DNA from: Halisarca cf. caerulea | Lineage: Eukaryota; Porifera; Demospongiae; Chondrillida; Halisarcidae | DNA: 64,000 nt | Direction: 5' to 3' | Assembly (NCBI GenBank): GCA_963170055.1 | Contig: CAUJGJ010000444.1 | Location: 7,047,618-7,111,617, forward strand | Part shown: piece after piece, positions 40,780-52,640 of the stretch | Position numbering within the stretch: the first letter of the stretch is position 1 | How the letters are laid out: every line of letters starts with the position of its first letter | Notes under the pieces: model-generated | What the model was told of the DNA's origin: nothing | The model's database searches: none | What the model saw: only the letters and a program-made list of their open reading frames with translations | Program-made: the position numbers and the translations under genes

Positions 40780-41433
40780 ATGTTGGACGCAGCTACAGCC
40801 AAATCAGAACAGGCCTGCTCGTGCTGTCCAGGTGCCTCAGCATCCCGCACTACTAAAACTGTGGGAGACATCTGGACCTGGCAGCTTTGTTTCAACAGGT
40901 ATGTGGCAGCTGTTGCCGCAATCCACCCCAAACATGTTCCGGGCATGTTGGCTCATGCCAACACAGTGTTGCAGGCTGCCCAGCAGTTCGAAGGGGACGG
41001 TTGGAGGGTCTATGACCGAGCTGTCCGGCTGCAAGCGTCTTCGGACCCACAGGCAGGCTGGGGGATCATAAACATTGTACTGTATGCACGGACGTTCACT
41101 GCAGCGACCAGGAGACACAATGCCTGCCGTTTCTGCTGCTCCAGAGAGCATCCCTCGCAGTCGTGCCCATGGGGAGTGGATTCCCCAGGGTCACGTGCCA
41201 GCATCATTCAACATGGGCCTCGCCCATATCCTCAAGGGACATCCCCATGCTGCATGTCTTGGAACGCGGGGGCTTGCCGGTTCCCCCGTTCATGCAGGTT
41301 CCGGCACGTGTGCAGCACCTGTGGCGACCTGCATAAGCGGATCGAGTGCCATCGTCCTCCAACAGCCCCCCCCCCCACCACAACCCGCCAAGCGCCCTGC
41401 TTGGCCAGGATGGCCCTCACCACCATAGGCTGA
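40780..41433 (+). CDS. DIRS-like retroelement gag protein
   Basis: A 217-codon ORF with an ATG start. The N-terminal domain has VGDIWTWQLCFNRYVAAVAA ... VPGMLAHANTVLQAAQQFEG ... WRVYDRAVRLQASSDPQAGW, a helical block characteristic of the gag-like protein that accompanies DIRS-type (tyrosine-recombinase) retroelements of cnidarians and sponges. C-terminal zinc-binding parts follow: CRFCCSREHPSQSC, then CCMSWNAGACRFPRSCRFRH with C-x5-C-x3-H, and CSTCGDLHKRIEC. It is apparently uninterrupted. The downstream region contains the start of the pol part (42055 on), but no RT core or recombinase. Confidence 0.72.
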   Translation: MLDAATAKSEQACSCCPGASASRTTKTVGDIWTWQLCFNRYVAAVAAIHPKHVPGMLAHANTVLQAAQQFEGDGWRVYDRAVRLQASSDPQAGWGIINIVLYARTFTAATRRHNACRFCCSREHPSQSCPWGVDSPGSRASIIQHGPRPYPQGTSPCCMSWNAGACRFPRSCRFRHVCSTCGDLHKRIECHRPPTAPPPTTTRQAPCLARMALTTIG

Positions 41434-42054
41434 CCCAGCCACAGGATGCGCCAATGGCGTGTCCATGAACAATTTAACAGAGTAGCCACTATTCTTGTTT
41501 CAGCATATCAATAGGTCACTTATTTTTTCTTTTTTTTTTTCATCCTACTGCTGCTTTGGGTTGTCTTGATTTTTTTTTTCCTTTCTTTTCTTTCTTTACA
41601 TTTGTCTCTCTCATTAGTATGATTATAGCCTGGTCATTTATTGTTTATCAGTATACTCCCGATATACTTGCCCAACACATGTGGGCTGTGCCAATTGCAC
41701 TAATGATGATGTGCCAAGTTTTTTAAGGATGATGCCTTAAGCTGGTTACTATGACTTAGGCCACTGTCGAACACAGTACAGACAGCAGCGCAGGCGGCTC
41801 TGTAGATACACGATGCACCCCACTCATCTAGGTCGGTCAGTCGACCAGCCCCACACTACAGAAAGCATGTGATACCCATACCCTAACAGAAGAATTACTA
41901 TATATATTATAATGGCTCGCTAGAGGACAGGACAAGGATAGGCCACAGCAAGCTAGGCAGTGAGTGGTAAGAAGGCATACCACCACCCTCACATGTACAT
42001 GAACATGACTCATGCATGGTCAGCCATAACCCAGCTTAGGTTAGACTTAAGTAC
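41434..42054. other. spacer between DIRS gag and pol fragments
   Basis: T-rich tracts (41522-41595) and non-coding sequence; no motif. Confidence 0.35.
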
Positions 42055-42420
42055 ATGGCACCCCCCAAGTGGTTAGTAGAAATCATATCACCCCCCCCTT
42101 CCCCCTCCTCAGGCCCAATCTACATGCACACAGCGGAACTATGGGCACTACACTGGGCTTCATCCAGGGGGCCCCCTCTGGTGCTCCCCAGTAGGACAAA
42201 TTGGCAGCCATCCCCACTACCCCCCGCGATATGGGCAGCAGCTTTGCAGCGCCACCCCAATCGGCATTTTGCAGAGTACATTGTCCGGGGCCTTGAAGAA
42301 GGCTTCCGGATCGGATTCAAAGCGGAAGCATCACTCCAATGAGCCTCACGCAACATGTCCACAGCGTACACCACTCCGCATGTCGTGTCGGGAGGACTGA
42401 ATTTGACAATACATGCGAGC
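42055..42420 (+). pseudogene. DIRS-like pol N-terminal fragment
   Basis: The frame ends WAAALQRHPNRHFAEYIVRG and LEEGFRIGFKAEASL, then stops (TGA at 42340). The next bases read SRNMSTAYTTPHVV in another frame. This is the block that precedes the reverse transcriptase in DIRS-like elements. The RT itself is missing here; an equivalent RT portion is present in the copy near 52.2-52.9 kb. Confidence 0.6.
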
Positions 42421-43084
42421 AGAACAACAAAGTTGCCGTTAAAGGAAGAGTGGATGTGGCAGGAGCGAACTTGACAACTGCGCGCAAGCAGAGCAACAAA
42501 GGAAGCGTAGATGTGGCAGGACTGAGTCTGATCACTGACCACATCAAGGAATGGATTTCGTCGCTGATCAGGAATGACCAAATGTCTCTTTCAATAATAT
42601 TGCACTACATTCTAGTCATGTGTTTGTGTGTGTGTGTGTGTGAACTTCTATAAAGGTATTGGTGTTCCAAAGGCCCTATCCACGCTCCCGAAGAAACACA
42701 AGCTTTGCAGATGCCGTCGACTCACTGTGCATGTGTGGCCGGAGTTCATTGGTGACACCTGACTGATCAGTGAGTGGGGTTCCGAAAACCGCGGACATCT
42801 GGTAATCCTCAAAATGTGTAGTATAAACATCTGACGTTCTTCAATATTTACTACGGACAAACTGAAACAATGGCAAGTAGTTAAATTTTAACCATGTGGT
42901 GGTGTCGTGGCCAACAAGAGGCAGGTCATTTCTTCAGCACCATGTGGTGCCTTCCATTTTCGTGATGTCACACACCTACACCCACACTCACACATACACA
43001 CACACACACACATGCACACACACATGCACTCCTTTTCACTTAACTATAGTCACATACCAATATTAATGGGCCTATGTATGTCAT
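42421..43084. other. no recognised gene; GT and CA tracts
   Basis: Two imperfect copies of a DVAGANLTTARKQSNKG-type coding repeat lie near 42410-42540 (AAAGGAAGAGTGGATGTGGC and AAAGGAAGCGTAGATGTGGC). GT tract at 42622-42642 and CA tract at 42976-43028. Confidence 0.35.
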
Positions 43085-43577
43085 TCATTTTCTTATTTTC
43101 TTAAGTGGTCTATATTCCCTTCTTGGATTGAATGTAGACTTGTTTCAGCCATTTAAACACTTAACATACTCTGTAGGAGCAATCTATTCAACAATTCATA
43201 ACCTTCCAAGACACGGAAGAAATCTCATTGAAAACACAATTCTTGTTGGTGTTATTCCTGGACGCAAAGAGCCTCACTACAGCCTAAATTCATACCTCAC
43301 CCCTTTGGTGAATGAACTAAAATCTGGATGGTCTAACGGATTCCAGCCAATAGACTTCAAGGGTGTACCAATTACCGTAAGGGTAGCTTTAGGATGTGCG
43401 AACGGTGACATACCTGCGTCTCCAAAAGTATGTGGCTTCTGCTGGAATTCACTTCAACTGGACAAAGCGCAATTGACCATTTTTGCTAGTGTTGTTCCAA
43501 AGATAAGTGATTGGTACAAGTTCAGTTACTATAACAGTTATTTCATATGCTCCCCAAATCAATCATTTTGCCTTTAA
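43085..43577 (+). pseudogene. CACTA/EnSpm (Transposase_21-like) fragment, copy 2
   Basis: Reads LLGLNVDLFQPFKHLTYSVG, then NLPRHGRNLIENTILVGVIP, GRKEPHYSLNSYLTPLVNEL and DIPASPKVCGFCWNS. VGVIPGxKEP...LxPLVxEL...DIPAxxKVCGF is the core signature of CACTA-type transposases as they occur in invertebrates. The open frame ends at 43577 with unrelated sequence. Catalytic residues elsewhere in the protein are absent. A shorter copy lies at 37221. Confidence 0.7.
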
Positions 43578-43799
43578 AAGTCCCCCAGCCCATGCAGTGT
43601 TTTTGGCATATGTAGTTACAGGTATCTAATTTGTCATTCATCATTGTAATTTGCAGGATCTATAGACATGATTGCACTTGTTCTAGGTGGGCCCATGCAG
43701 TTTTGTACATGTTGTATAGTATGTATGACTATATTGTTGCCACCTATAGTAGTGATTCATATTCTACGCTGTGTCATTGTTCTGATTGATCTTGGCCTA

Positions 43800-44001
43800 T
43801 TTTTAGGCAGAGGCCTACACTCCATTCCTACTGAGCTTCTACAGAAAGTACACAACAGTTCATATGTTGAACTGTCCGTGTTTCTGCCTGAAAGGATTCG
43901 GGTATCATTCCTCTATCCGGACAGAATATAGAAGAAACTTATTCCACTGGAGAAGTTCACTGAGTGGGTATTAGTCTTCAGTTACTTTGGAGTTGCCTCC
44001 C
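43800..44001 (+). pseudogene. DIRS-like gag, 5' part, upstream of a piggyBac insertion
   Basis: GRGLHSIPTELLQKVHNSSY and VELSVFLPERIRV match the N-terminal motif of DIRS-like gag proteins. EKFTEWVLVFSYFGVAS leads up to the TTAA at 44002. The frame continues directly at 47137 beyond the inserted piggyBac. Confidence 0.6.
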
Positions 44002-44026
44002 TTAACTAACCCTCCTACCCTTTTCT

Positions 44027-44042
44027 GTTGCAAATTTGCAAC
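44027..44042. promoter_or_regulatory. subterminal palindrome of the piggyBac element
   Basis: GTTGCAAATTTGCAAC, perfect over 16 bp, just inside the left end. Comparable palindromes occur at the same place in the other piggyBac-type elements of this window, suggesting transposase binding sites. Confidence 0.5.
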
Positions 44043-44252
44043 AAACTTCAAGAATTTTTGTAAAGATGAATTCATGCCCAAATTACACAAAAAGGGTTCA
44101 AAAGAAAGCTTACTATCTGTTCTATCATGTACTGGTGTTGGTTTCTGCTGAATTTGTTGACGAATTACCCTTTGCTGGTGTTTCTTGCAACTACTAAATT
44201 TTGGCGATTTTCTCCACATAATGACGTTTACTTCCGTATTTCAATCCAGAAA

Positions 44253-46652
44253 ATGGCGTCCCGTACAATACGGTACTCTACAGATACCGTACTGTCCTAT
44301 TTCGATGCGAACGACTCAGCGAACGAAAGTGATGGTAACCTTGACGAATCGGTTTCTGAGCTCATACAGTCACCCTGTACCTCACAGGTACCGAAATCAA
44401 CGATGAATGAAGACGCAATTATTAGTGCGGTTGACAATGGACAGGTTCAAGGGAAAAATCACGTTGGAAACCCTACCAGAGCTGCTCAAAGTGTTGATCT
44501 TAGGGATATATGGCCTTGGGGAGTTCAGAATCTGATTCTAGTGACGATGAAGTTTCAATTCACGAAGATGTCGATTTGCACAGTAATGATGATCCAACTA
44601 TGGATATACATACTCAATCTGTTAGTGATGGTATCTCTTCTGAAAGTGAGCTAGATAATGATGATGAGAATGAGACAATACTGAGTGAGTGTGAAAGTGA
44701 AGGAGATAGTGACAACTCCAGAGGGCTACATGCACGTGGTAGAGGAGGAAGAGGGAAAAAATAGAGGGCGAGGAATAGTTGGTAGATCCCAACGTAGCCG
44801 CGGAAGAGGACGTGGAGTGCTTGGAGGTAGGGCTAGAGGTAATAGGTACAGGCGAGGACGTGGTACAAGGCATGGGAACAGTAGTAGGGTAGACTTTCAG
44901 AAGCTGATTCCTACATCAGCAAACGCGATTAGTGAAATCGATTCTGATTTTCAAGAGCCAGAAGAATTTGCACCTGTGAATTCACCTGGTCCACAACTAG
45001 ATTCTAATGATGACCAAACTGGATTTGATTTATTCCGTTTGTTCATAAATGATGACGTCTTAGATCGATTGGTTGAGTCCACTCTAGCTTATGCTGAAGC
45101 TAAAAAAAATGAAAAGCGTCTAATGTACATGCGCCTCCAGAAATCTCCACTAACAAAGGAAGAGATGGCTAGGTATATTGGTGCATTGCTTCTTCTCAGT
45201 ATTACATCCACCAAAAGCTATCGTCAGGCATGGAATCCAAAAAAAACCCAGGTTGGTTCTCCACACACATGGAGGCAGCACTGTTTGTATTGTCTTTATT
45301 GTAATGTTGCTTCCTCACTTGCCACATACAGTTCCTTGTGCGCTTGATTGAGCTAATGAGCCGTAACCGATTTGAGACCATCAGTGCATTCCTCCATGTT
45401 GTGAAACCTAGTGAAGAAGCCACTCTTGCGGAAGACCCATTGAAGAAAGTGCGACCATTGTATGACAATATCAAGGACAAATGTTTGTTGTATTACCAGC
45501 CTCTGCAAGAACTATCAGTGGACGAGCGTATGGTGAAATCAAAGGCACGTTCAAAATTCAAGCAGTACATTAGAAATAAACCAACAAAATGGGGTTTTAA
45601 ATTTTGGGTTCTCGCTGATCCAACCGGCTATACTTGTGACTTTGAGCTGTACCTTGGGAAACGATCAACCATTCGACCATCAGGATTTGGATTAGGGTAT
45701 GACACAGTAATGGAGCTGACCAAAGCATTTCAGCACCAGGGCTACAGAGTATTTTTTGACAACTTTTACACTAGTCCCGCCTTACTGAGTGCTCTGAAAG
45801 CTATGAAGATTTTTGCTACAGGAACACTCAGAAGCACCAGGAGTGGAGTACCTGATGATGTGAAGAGGCTGATCACAGTCATGAAAGGAAAGCAGGTTCC
45901 TCATGGCACAGGATATTACATCCGTGAACCTAGTTCTTCAGATGTTTATGTCTGTTGGAGAGATAATGACTGTGTGACAGTACTTTCTAATGCATACCCA
46001 GGCCACTCCGATGGTACAGCAAGGCGAGCCAGCAAAGACACAAGTGGGTCCCATTCTGTGTTAGAAGTACCTTTACCAAGCACAATTAAATATTACAACA
46101 AATTCATGGGTGGGGTAGATAAATCCGATCAGTATATAAGTTACCATCGTATACTGAGGCAGACAAAGAGGTACTGGAATACGATTTTTTATCATCTTCT
46201 TGAGATATGCACAACCAACTCATACATTCTTTACAAGTGGTTGTGCATGTGAATGGCGAGAAAGCACCAGCACTTAGGGACTTCACCAATGAACTGATAC
46301 TAGCCATCATCAGGAAATATTCCATCACCCAGACTTTACAGTACCAACAGATACTTCTGACTTCACCATTAGGCATGGCAGCAAACCCACTGACACAAGA
46401 CAAAGATGTGTCATCTGCAAGAGGACGACCATATCCAGGTGCCCCGATTGTCCCCATACTCCATCTCTGTGCCATACAGTGAAAAGGGATTGCCACAGTC
46501 TGTGGCACACAGTAGAGCACACCATATCTCGATCCATGTGGTTCCATAAGCAAAGTTCAGACAGTAACAATGAGGAATTACTACAACCACCTGCTAAACG
46601 GAGAGGAAGGCCTACGGGAAGGAAAAATGGCCGAGTAAAGCCAAAGTTTTAA
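44253..46652 (+). pseudogene. piggyBac transposase, full-length but frameshifted
   Basis: ATG at 44253 in an acidic, Ser-rich N-terminus. Shifts are needed near 44510, at an A6 run near 44757, near 46240 and near 46355. A CAG|GTTGGT...ACATACAG piece at about 45251-45328 looks like an intron. Parts in order: an Arg-Gly-rich stretch (44780-44880); the DDE_Tnp_1_7 domain with LMSRNRFETISAFLHVV, ELSVDERMVKSK (first Asp), YRVFFDNFYTSPALL (second Asp) and YYNKFMGGVDKSDQYISYHR (third Asp); then a Cys-rich zinc-binding end (RCVICKRTTISRCPDC ... SLCHTVKRDC); and a basic tail KRRGRPTGRKNGRVKP, likely a nuclear signal. All catalytic residues remain, so decay is recent. Confidence 0.82.
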
Positions 46653-47136
46653 ACTTCAGGGTTCTAAAATACATTGCTGAGACTACTAGCTGTACTACTG
46701 TAACTTTTTAGTTTGACTAAAACTAGCTATAGGCTTTTTGTACTAGCATTTTTTGTATTTTGCAATATACAAGTACAAGGAGCCATAACTCACCGTAGGT
46801 AGCTCCGATGTTCTTCATTTTTGCAGCATCATAAAGTACAGAATGCGCGCTTTCAAACGATGTATCAGTCGAGCTGTTTACGTATTGCAAAATGTCAGCA
46901 AAATTACGCAATACACGCAGCTTTTTTTGGTGCAAAATTTTTGCCTTTCCTTCCAAAAAATGCTTCCGTTGTCATAGTTACTACAAATTTGAATATCGCA
47001 TAAGATTCTCCAGTTGCTGAGGAGGAAAATGATGCATTATTTGACCACTTTTGTGATGTAGAAGACAATATTATAGGCCTTAAGAAAGTTCTTGTGTGCA
47101 CAAAATTGCAATGTATGGTAAGGGTAGGAGGGTTAA

Positions 47137-48090
47137 GGCCAACCCTAATATTGGTGCTGATATCCTTACCTTTATGGGGACTGCGGCACGCCTGGCTAGA
47201 GATTACCCGGGTCAGGCCTGGGCATCCTACGAACATGCCCTTAGAGCCAAAGTGGCTGCTGACCCCACTGCAAGGTGGAATTGTTTGGACTAGGAGCTCT
47301 GGGCCTTGGCCTTAGTTCCTCCCAACCCCAGCTCAGCTCTTCCCCAGAAGCATACCTCAGTCGCTTCAAAGCCAACAACATGTAACAGGTGAAACGAGGA
47401 CAAGCCTTGTACATTCAAGCAATACCAATACCTTCATGCCTGCACTGCATACCTTCCCTTCGCATAGGGGTCCCACTTGCCCCAGTGGTTCTGTCAAGCG
47501 TCCAAGGAGTGCTACCCAATAAGTGTTACTAGTTATCCACTGCAGTATCCAAATCCCTTGAGGTATCACCTGCTCTCTGTAATCCACCCATGTGCAGCAA
47601 TCGACATGTATTGAATCACTCACTGGCATACACGTGCCTCTCTTTAGGCTACGTATAGTACTATAGTTCTAGGCCTCATGTATAGTTCATCACTTATCCC
47701 ATCATTTATTACAATAATCCATAATAATCTGTATTTATATAAGTATATGCATTCATATATTATAATTATGGTTCATTTCTTGGTAACGCAGCTATCTGGT
47801 CGGCCAAAATTCTCATAATACAGGCCTCTAAGCTTCTCCTACTGTCGTCACATTGGTCCCAAAGTGTTCTAGTCATCATTCCAAAGGTCTCTATTCTTTC
47901 TCCCATAGCTAAACCAACATTCCAACCAATGTGCACAAGGGCTGCTCCCTTGTTGGCTGCCAGATTCCTGCGTCTCCAGCAATTCAGGAGTCATTCAGTT
48001 AGGCCCTGCCTTCTTCCCCATCAGCATTGAAGGTTCATACACCCCTCAACTTTGCTGCTTGGTCCTCTGCCCTTCATGATCATCCTAATT
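47137..48090 (+). pseudogene. DIRS-like gag, continuation beyond the piggyBac
   Basis: Reads KANPNIGADILTFMGTAARL and ARDYPGQAWASYEHALRAK directly after the TTAA, then a zinc-knuckle-like NEDKPCTFKQYQYLHACTA across a stop. The stretch 47940-48060 (CAGATTCCTGCGTCTCCAGC, AGGCCCTGCCTTCTTCCCC) matches 51945-52085 of another copy. Stops interrupt the frame. Confidence 0.65.
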
Positions 48091-48399
48091 GGCACTGGCA
48101 CTGGCAGCAAAACCAGCGAGGGTTGTGCCATCACATACTATCAGTGCAACAGGTCTGGCACCTTCCATCCTAAGGGGACTGGGAAGAGACAACTCAAAAG
48201 CCAGGGTCCTCTAAAATTAACAGTCATTGCACAGTTGCCATCACACTGACTGTGGATCACTCCACATGGTCAGTTACACTTGAAGTGTGCCACACACATT
48301 ACGGGCATGACACTAGGCTAGGTCACATTAGGTTTAGTGAAGAAGATAGGCTCACAGTGATAGGCAAACTAGCAGCGCAAGGGGCAAACTAGCAGCACA
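48091..48399. other. no recognised gene
   Basis: Boundary between the DIRS remnant and the Mutator-like remnant. Contains a tandem AACTAGCAGC-CAAGGGGC word (48368-48403). Confidence 0.35.
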
Positions 48400-50220
48400 A
48401 GGGGCAATGTTTGATAAGATTTTGGATGACATACGTAGTTCAGTAAATGAAGATTTCAAACACATACATTTGATTCAATACAAGGACCTCAACAATATTG
48501 AGTGAGCATTGAAGTTGGAGGTCAGAGACACCATGATGATGTCACCAGTGTATCAGCATGGGTGGAGGAGATGAAGGGGAAGGGTGAAGACAATGTTGTT
48601 CTCACCTATAAGCCTCAAGGTGTCAATGACGATGGTAAAGGACTAAAGAAAGATGATTTTCTCATCATAGTTCAACCCCCCATCCAAAATGCTCAAGCAC
48701 TTGGGTGAGCACAAGGTTGTTTGTGTTGATGCCACCCATAGCACCAACGCATATGACTTTAACCTTACTTGTAGTAGAGGAGTATGGGGAGGGATTTCCA
48801 TGCACCTAGTGTACCACTAAGAGAGAGGAAAGGGCAATACTACTCGAGTTCTTTGCCTCTGTTCGTACTAAGTGTGGGATGGTGCCTCCTTTCTGGTTCA
48901 TGTCTGACACAACAGAACAGTATTATCTTGCCTGGATCAGTGTCTTTGATGCACTCCCAAGAAGCTACTCTGCACATGGCATGTCAACAGGGCATGACGT
49001 GGTGCTCTACAACAGCATGTACATGGGGTTGAAAATCAAGCTGACATCTACAACCAGCTGAGAGTCCTTATGGAGGAGCTGGATTTAACCAGATTCAACA
49101 CCCTGACCATAAAGGTGCACAGTCTGAATTTAACAGTAAGTGCAACACTGCAAATAAATGTCGCCGTATTTTTCCAAGGTGAGGATTCAACTAGACTCAG
49201 ATCCAGCTACTGCTGCATTTGGCCAGTACTTCAAGAAGTACTATGTCTGGTGGCAATGGGCCAGCTGCTATTGTCAAGTAAGGAAGTAGTTATACGTGCT
49301 TTTGTACACTCCTTTGATAGATATTAACTTTAACACAATAGATACTACACAAATATGGGGAGCTGGGATAAACACCAACATGTTTGTGGAGGCCTTCCAC
49401 AATAGCCTGAAGCAGGTGTACATGCAGGGGAGAGTGAACAAACACGTGGACAAATGTCTACATGTACTCCTGTGACTGACTCGGGACAAGGCCTTTGGGT
49501 GCCTTATCAAATTGGACAAGGGCAAGACCACCAGCAGGCTTAGTGCTATTGAAGCCCGACACAGAGCAGGTCTAGATCTATCCACCAAGTATGTCAGCAT
49601 ACACAATCACATAGGCAGCAGTACATGGAATCGTGCTGGAACTAGTTGTCTTTCACACTATGCACACAGTACTGTGACTGCTAAAGGGAGCTGCTGCCCA
49701 TGGACTGCCAATTCAGGTGACACCATGTACACAGTCCAGCAAGAGCGCTCCTAGGAGTGGTGCATCCAGGACTATGCTCTGGAGTGCACACAGCGCAATA
49801 ATTGCCAGCACATGTACTCCTGCACCTGCTACAATCACCTGATCCACAGTACTGTATGTAAACACACATCTTGTGGTGCGTACTGTCAAAGGGGAAGATG
49901 TATCCAGTGGACCACCAAGTGCATTGAGAGTATTACATACAGGAATTTACAGTGTATGTTTGAACCCTTGAATGACAAGAGAGATACTCGGTCTACTACA
50001 GTAACTGTCATTTGTAGCAATAAACATGTGCAGTTTCTATGGGCCGCTATCTCTCTTGACAGGGGCATAGCCAGCAAGTTTTCCGAGGGTTTCAGGAAAA
50101 CCCCTTTAGAAAAATCCTCTAATCACAGAATTGCTTGCACTTTTGCAAATTTTGTCAAAGCCAAGCTACCAAGAACAAAACAGGCCAAGGTCAGGGAATC
50201 GGCCCAGTTGGATGTGTAGA
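48400..50220 (+). pseudogene. Mutator-like (MULE) transposase remnant with SWIM zinc finger
   Basis: Across frames: SVSAWVEEMKGKGEDNVVLT, GLKKDDFLIIVQPPIQ, KVVCVDATHSTNAYDFNLT (likely first catalytic Asp), then FWFMSDTTEQYYLAW (second), LRVLMEELDLTRFNTL, DKAFGCLIKLDKGKTTSRLS and AIEARHRAGLDLSTKYV. A SWIM-type finger YSCTCYNHLIHSTVCKH (C-x-C ... C-x-H) is at about 49812-49870. The domain order and SWIM finger are those of MULE transposases. At least five stops or shifts occur. Terminal inverted repeats were not found. It lies between two DIRS remnants. Confidence 0.7.
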
Positions 50221-50314
50221 GCATCTGCTCACAAGCAACAAGTAGCAGTTTTGTGACAACCAGCAGGGAGGCCAGGGATCCAATCTGCAACAGTCCTTCT
50301 GATACGACATTCTA

Positions 50315-50520
50315 TCAAGGTTAGAACACCTGGAAGCAGAGAATGCTGAGCTAAAAAATAGAGCCAGCAAACTGCAGTATTTCAGGATTGAACAAATCCA
50401 AACTGATGATACGCTTATTCAATTATATACAGGATTTGTGTGTCATATAGCCTGTTTCTAGCCATTTAGACTTCTTAGAACCAGTTGTGTATGAAGAAGA
50501 GCTGCCAGAGACAACTGATG
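50315..50520 (+). pseudogene. coiled coil + transposon HTH fragment (ISL2EU/Harbinger-like)
   Basis: LEHLEAENAELKNRASKLQY leads through FRIEQIQTDDTLIQLYTGFV and on to a broken LEPVVYEEEL. The pattern D-D-x-x-I-x-x-Y-T-G-F after a Leu-rich coil is common in N-terminal parts of DDE_Tnp_4-type transposon proteins of invertebrates. The catalytic domain is absent. Confidence 0.4.
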
Positions 50521-50657
50521 AAAGAGGTGTATGATTTCACATATATGTGTAAGTGCATTTTAACTATGGTCTTGTTTGTCTGAATAGTTTTCAAGAGAGA
50601 GCAAAGCTTCCACAAGTGGTCCCTCACCAGCCTCATCTGTTTCCTTGCTTCTTGCAA

Positions 50658-50783
50658 AGAGGCCTACAGATGAAATGACTACACCCAGGAAACAAGCAAG
50701 AAAAAGTCAGCTCCACAGAGTGCCAAGGCAAAGGGAAGAAGGAGGCCTTCAGATGAAATGACTACACCCAGGAAACAAGCAAG
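50658..50783 (+). repeat. partial tandem duplication, 84-bp period
   Basis: AGGCCTACAGATGAAATGAC with the next 21 bases recurs at 50742 with one change. About one and a half units. Confidence 0.85.
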
Positions 50784-52527
50784 GTTGTTCCTCCTTATTT
50801 GCTCGTATGGCTGAACAAGTGAATCCCCTGTCCGCCACTTAATTCTCCGTTCCGGAGCTCACTTCCCTCGTGTGGACGTTGAAGTCTCAAATGGACCAAC
50901 AACAAGCAACCCAGGCCTCCATTCTGCAGCAAACGAGTGTTTTACAAGAACAGTTGCTGCCCCGCACCACTAACCCCTCAACCCCAGCCAATAGCTCACC
51001 AGCACCCCCTCCTCCAGGCCCCTACAAAAGCTCTTGAGGTTAGTTTTAGTCTGTTTTGCTATACATGCCCCTTTCTTGTGCTACTGATGTTTATGTTTTT
51101 GTTTCTAGAAATTGCTCCTCTGCCCTAAGCATAAACTGTGGTCACTTCCCTTCACCTTGTGGTCACTTCCCTTCACCTTGTGTTCATCTCTTATACCTAA
51201 TGTAGTAATACTGGAGTAGACCTTGAATACAACACCCCGCTGCTGACCTCCTGTTTCGTCGTCGTTTGTTAACTAATAGTAGTCCCCACAGCTTGGGGTT
51301 ATTACTCTTGGCTACTGTTAGCTTGTATTAGAATGTATTGTGTTAGCAGGCTGGGTTGGTACCTGCTTGGCACCACAGCTCGCTGTGGGTGAGGGAGGTA
51401 CCCCCCTACCTCAGAAGCGTCCATCTCAAATCCTAAAACAATGTGCAACCGCTGGAACGAGGACAGGCTGTGCCCCTTTAAAGTCTATAGATACCTGCAT
51501 GTTTGTGCTGGGTGCCTTAGCCCCACCCACAGGGGTCCACCGTGTCCCATTACTGCTGCCAAACGAGCCAAAGGTAGTACCCAGTAACTTATTGTTGCTC
51601 TGCTACAAAGTGACAAACCTATACTCAGGGTTCATCTATGTATTTTGTGTATAACTTGTTTATCCTACATTCTATATTTCCTCACCTTCATCTTCATACC
51701 CCTTCACATTTGTACCAGTCACATCTTCACCCGTCATTTACTTCATCTGTACTTTGAGCATTACAATTTCTCCAGGGTTCTGGGCTATAATAATTGTAGT
51801 TCATAATGTTTTTAGTACAGAATCGTAGTGCGTGGCCACTTGCAGATCACATGAACTGCCATATCCAAGGGGTTTTCATTTCTCTCCTTTTACAGTCAAA
51901 CCTACATTTCAACATGTTCAAGGGTGGCTCCGTTGCTGGCAATCAGGTTCCTGCATCTCCAGCAGTACAGGGGACATGTTGGGGTGACGTGTTGGCTATA
52001 CACTATTGTGCCTGCTGTCTGGCCTGCAAGATGATGTGCGCAATGGCTATGTACTATTGTCAGGCCCTGCTGCCTTCCCCCATCAGCTAAAAGCATTCAT
52101 ACCCCACTGAGAGTGGCTATATGGGCCTCCAGCCTCTGCCACCACTCCAACCAACCATTGGTCACTAGCCTGCTGTCTGACCTGCAAGATGGTATGTGGA
52201 TTGGCTATACTCCAGTTGCTCCGGCTCGGTCAGCTACCGCCAACATGCAGTCTGCTATTGAGCATCCTAAGGTAGTTGAGTCATCTTACAAGGTGAACTT
52301 CAGCCTGGGAACATAGCAGGCCCCTTTCTCACCAGTAGAGGTAGGAGATGCTATCATTAATAGGTTTGGGGGTATCCCCAAGCCCCACAAGCCCAGCAAA
52401 TGGCGCCTTATTGTGGATCTTTCATACCCCCACGGACTCAGCATCAACGAAGGTATTTCACCCATAGACTAGATCTAGCATGGTGTATTCCTCTTCGGAT
52501 AACAGGGTTTTAGAGCTAAAGCAGGGT

Positions 52528-52549
52528 AGCAGGGTGGTACCACCCTGCT
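52528..52549. repeat. 22-bp perfect palindrome
   Basis: AGCAGGGTGGT followed directly by its complement, at the edge of the minisatellite. Confidence 0.95.
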
Positions 52550-52640
52550 TTCACTCTCCCCACCCTGCTTTTATTCTCCCCACCCTGCTTTAATTCTCCC
52601 CACCCTACTTTTATTCTCTCCACTTTACTTTAATTCTTGT
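52541..52640 (+). repeat. 20-bp minisatellite, five units
   Basis: ACCCTGCTTTTATTCTCCCC-like units in tandem. The first three are nearly identical and the last two diverged. Confidence 0.88.

Larger units (their letters stand above)
44002..47136 (+). mobile_element. piggyBac element (3.1 kb) inserted in a DIRS gag
   Basis: TTAA at 44002-44005 and 47133-47136. The inverted ends share CCCTCCTACCCTT (left from 44010, right complement up to 47132); the left end has four extra bases CTAA next to the TTAA. A 16-bp palindrome GTTGCAAATTTGCAAC lies at 44027-44042, with ATTGCAATT-like words near the right end. The interior encodes a frameshifted piggyBac transposase. Removing the element and one TTAA rejoins the gag frame exactly. 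Confidence 0.85.

Noticed and set aside
41010..41489. Several Gly/Ala/Arg-rich ORFs antisense to the DIRS gag
   Set aside because: Shadows of the GC-rich zinc-finger part of gag.
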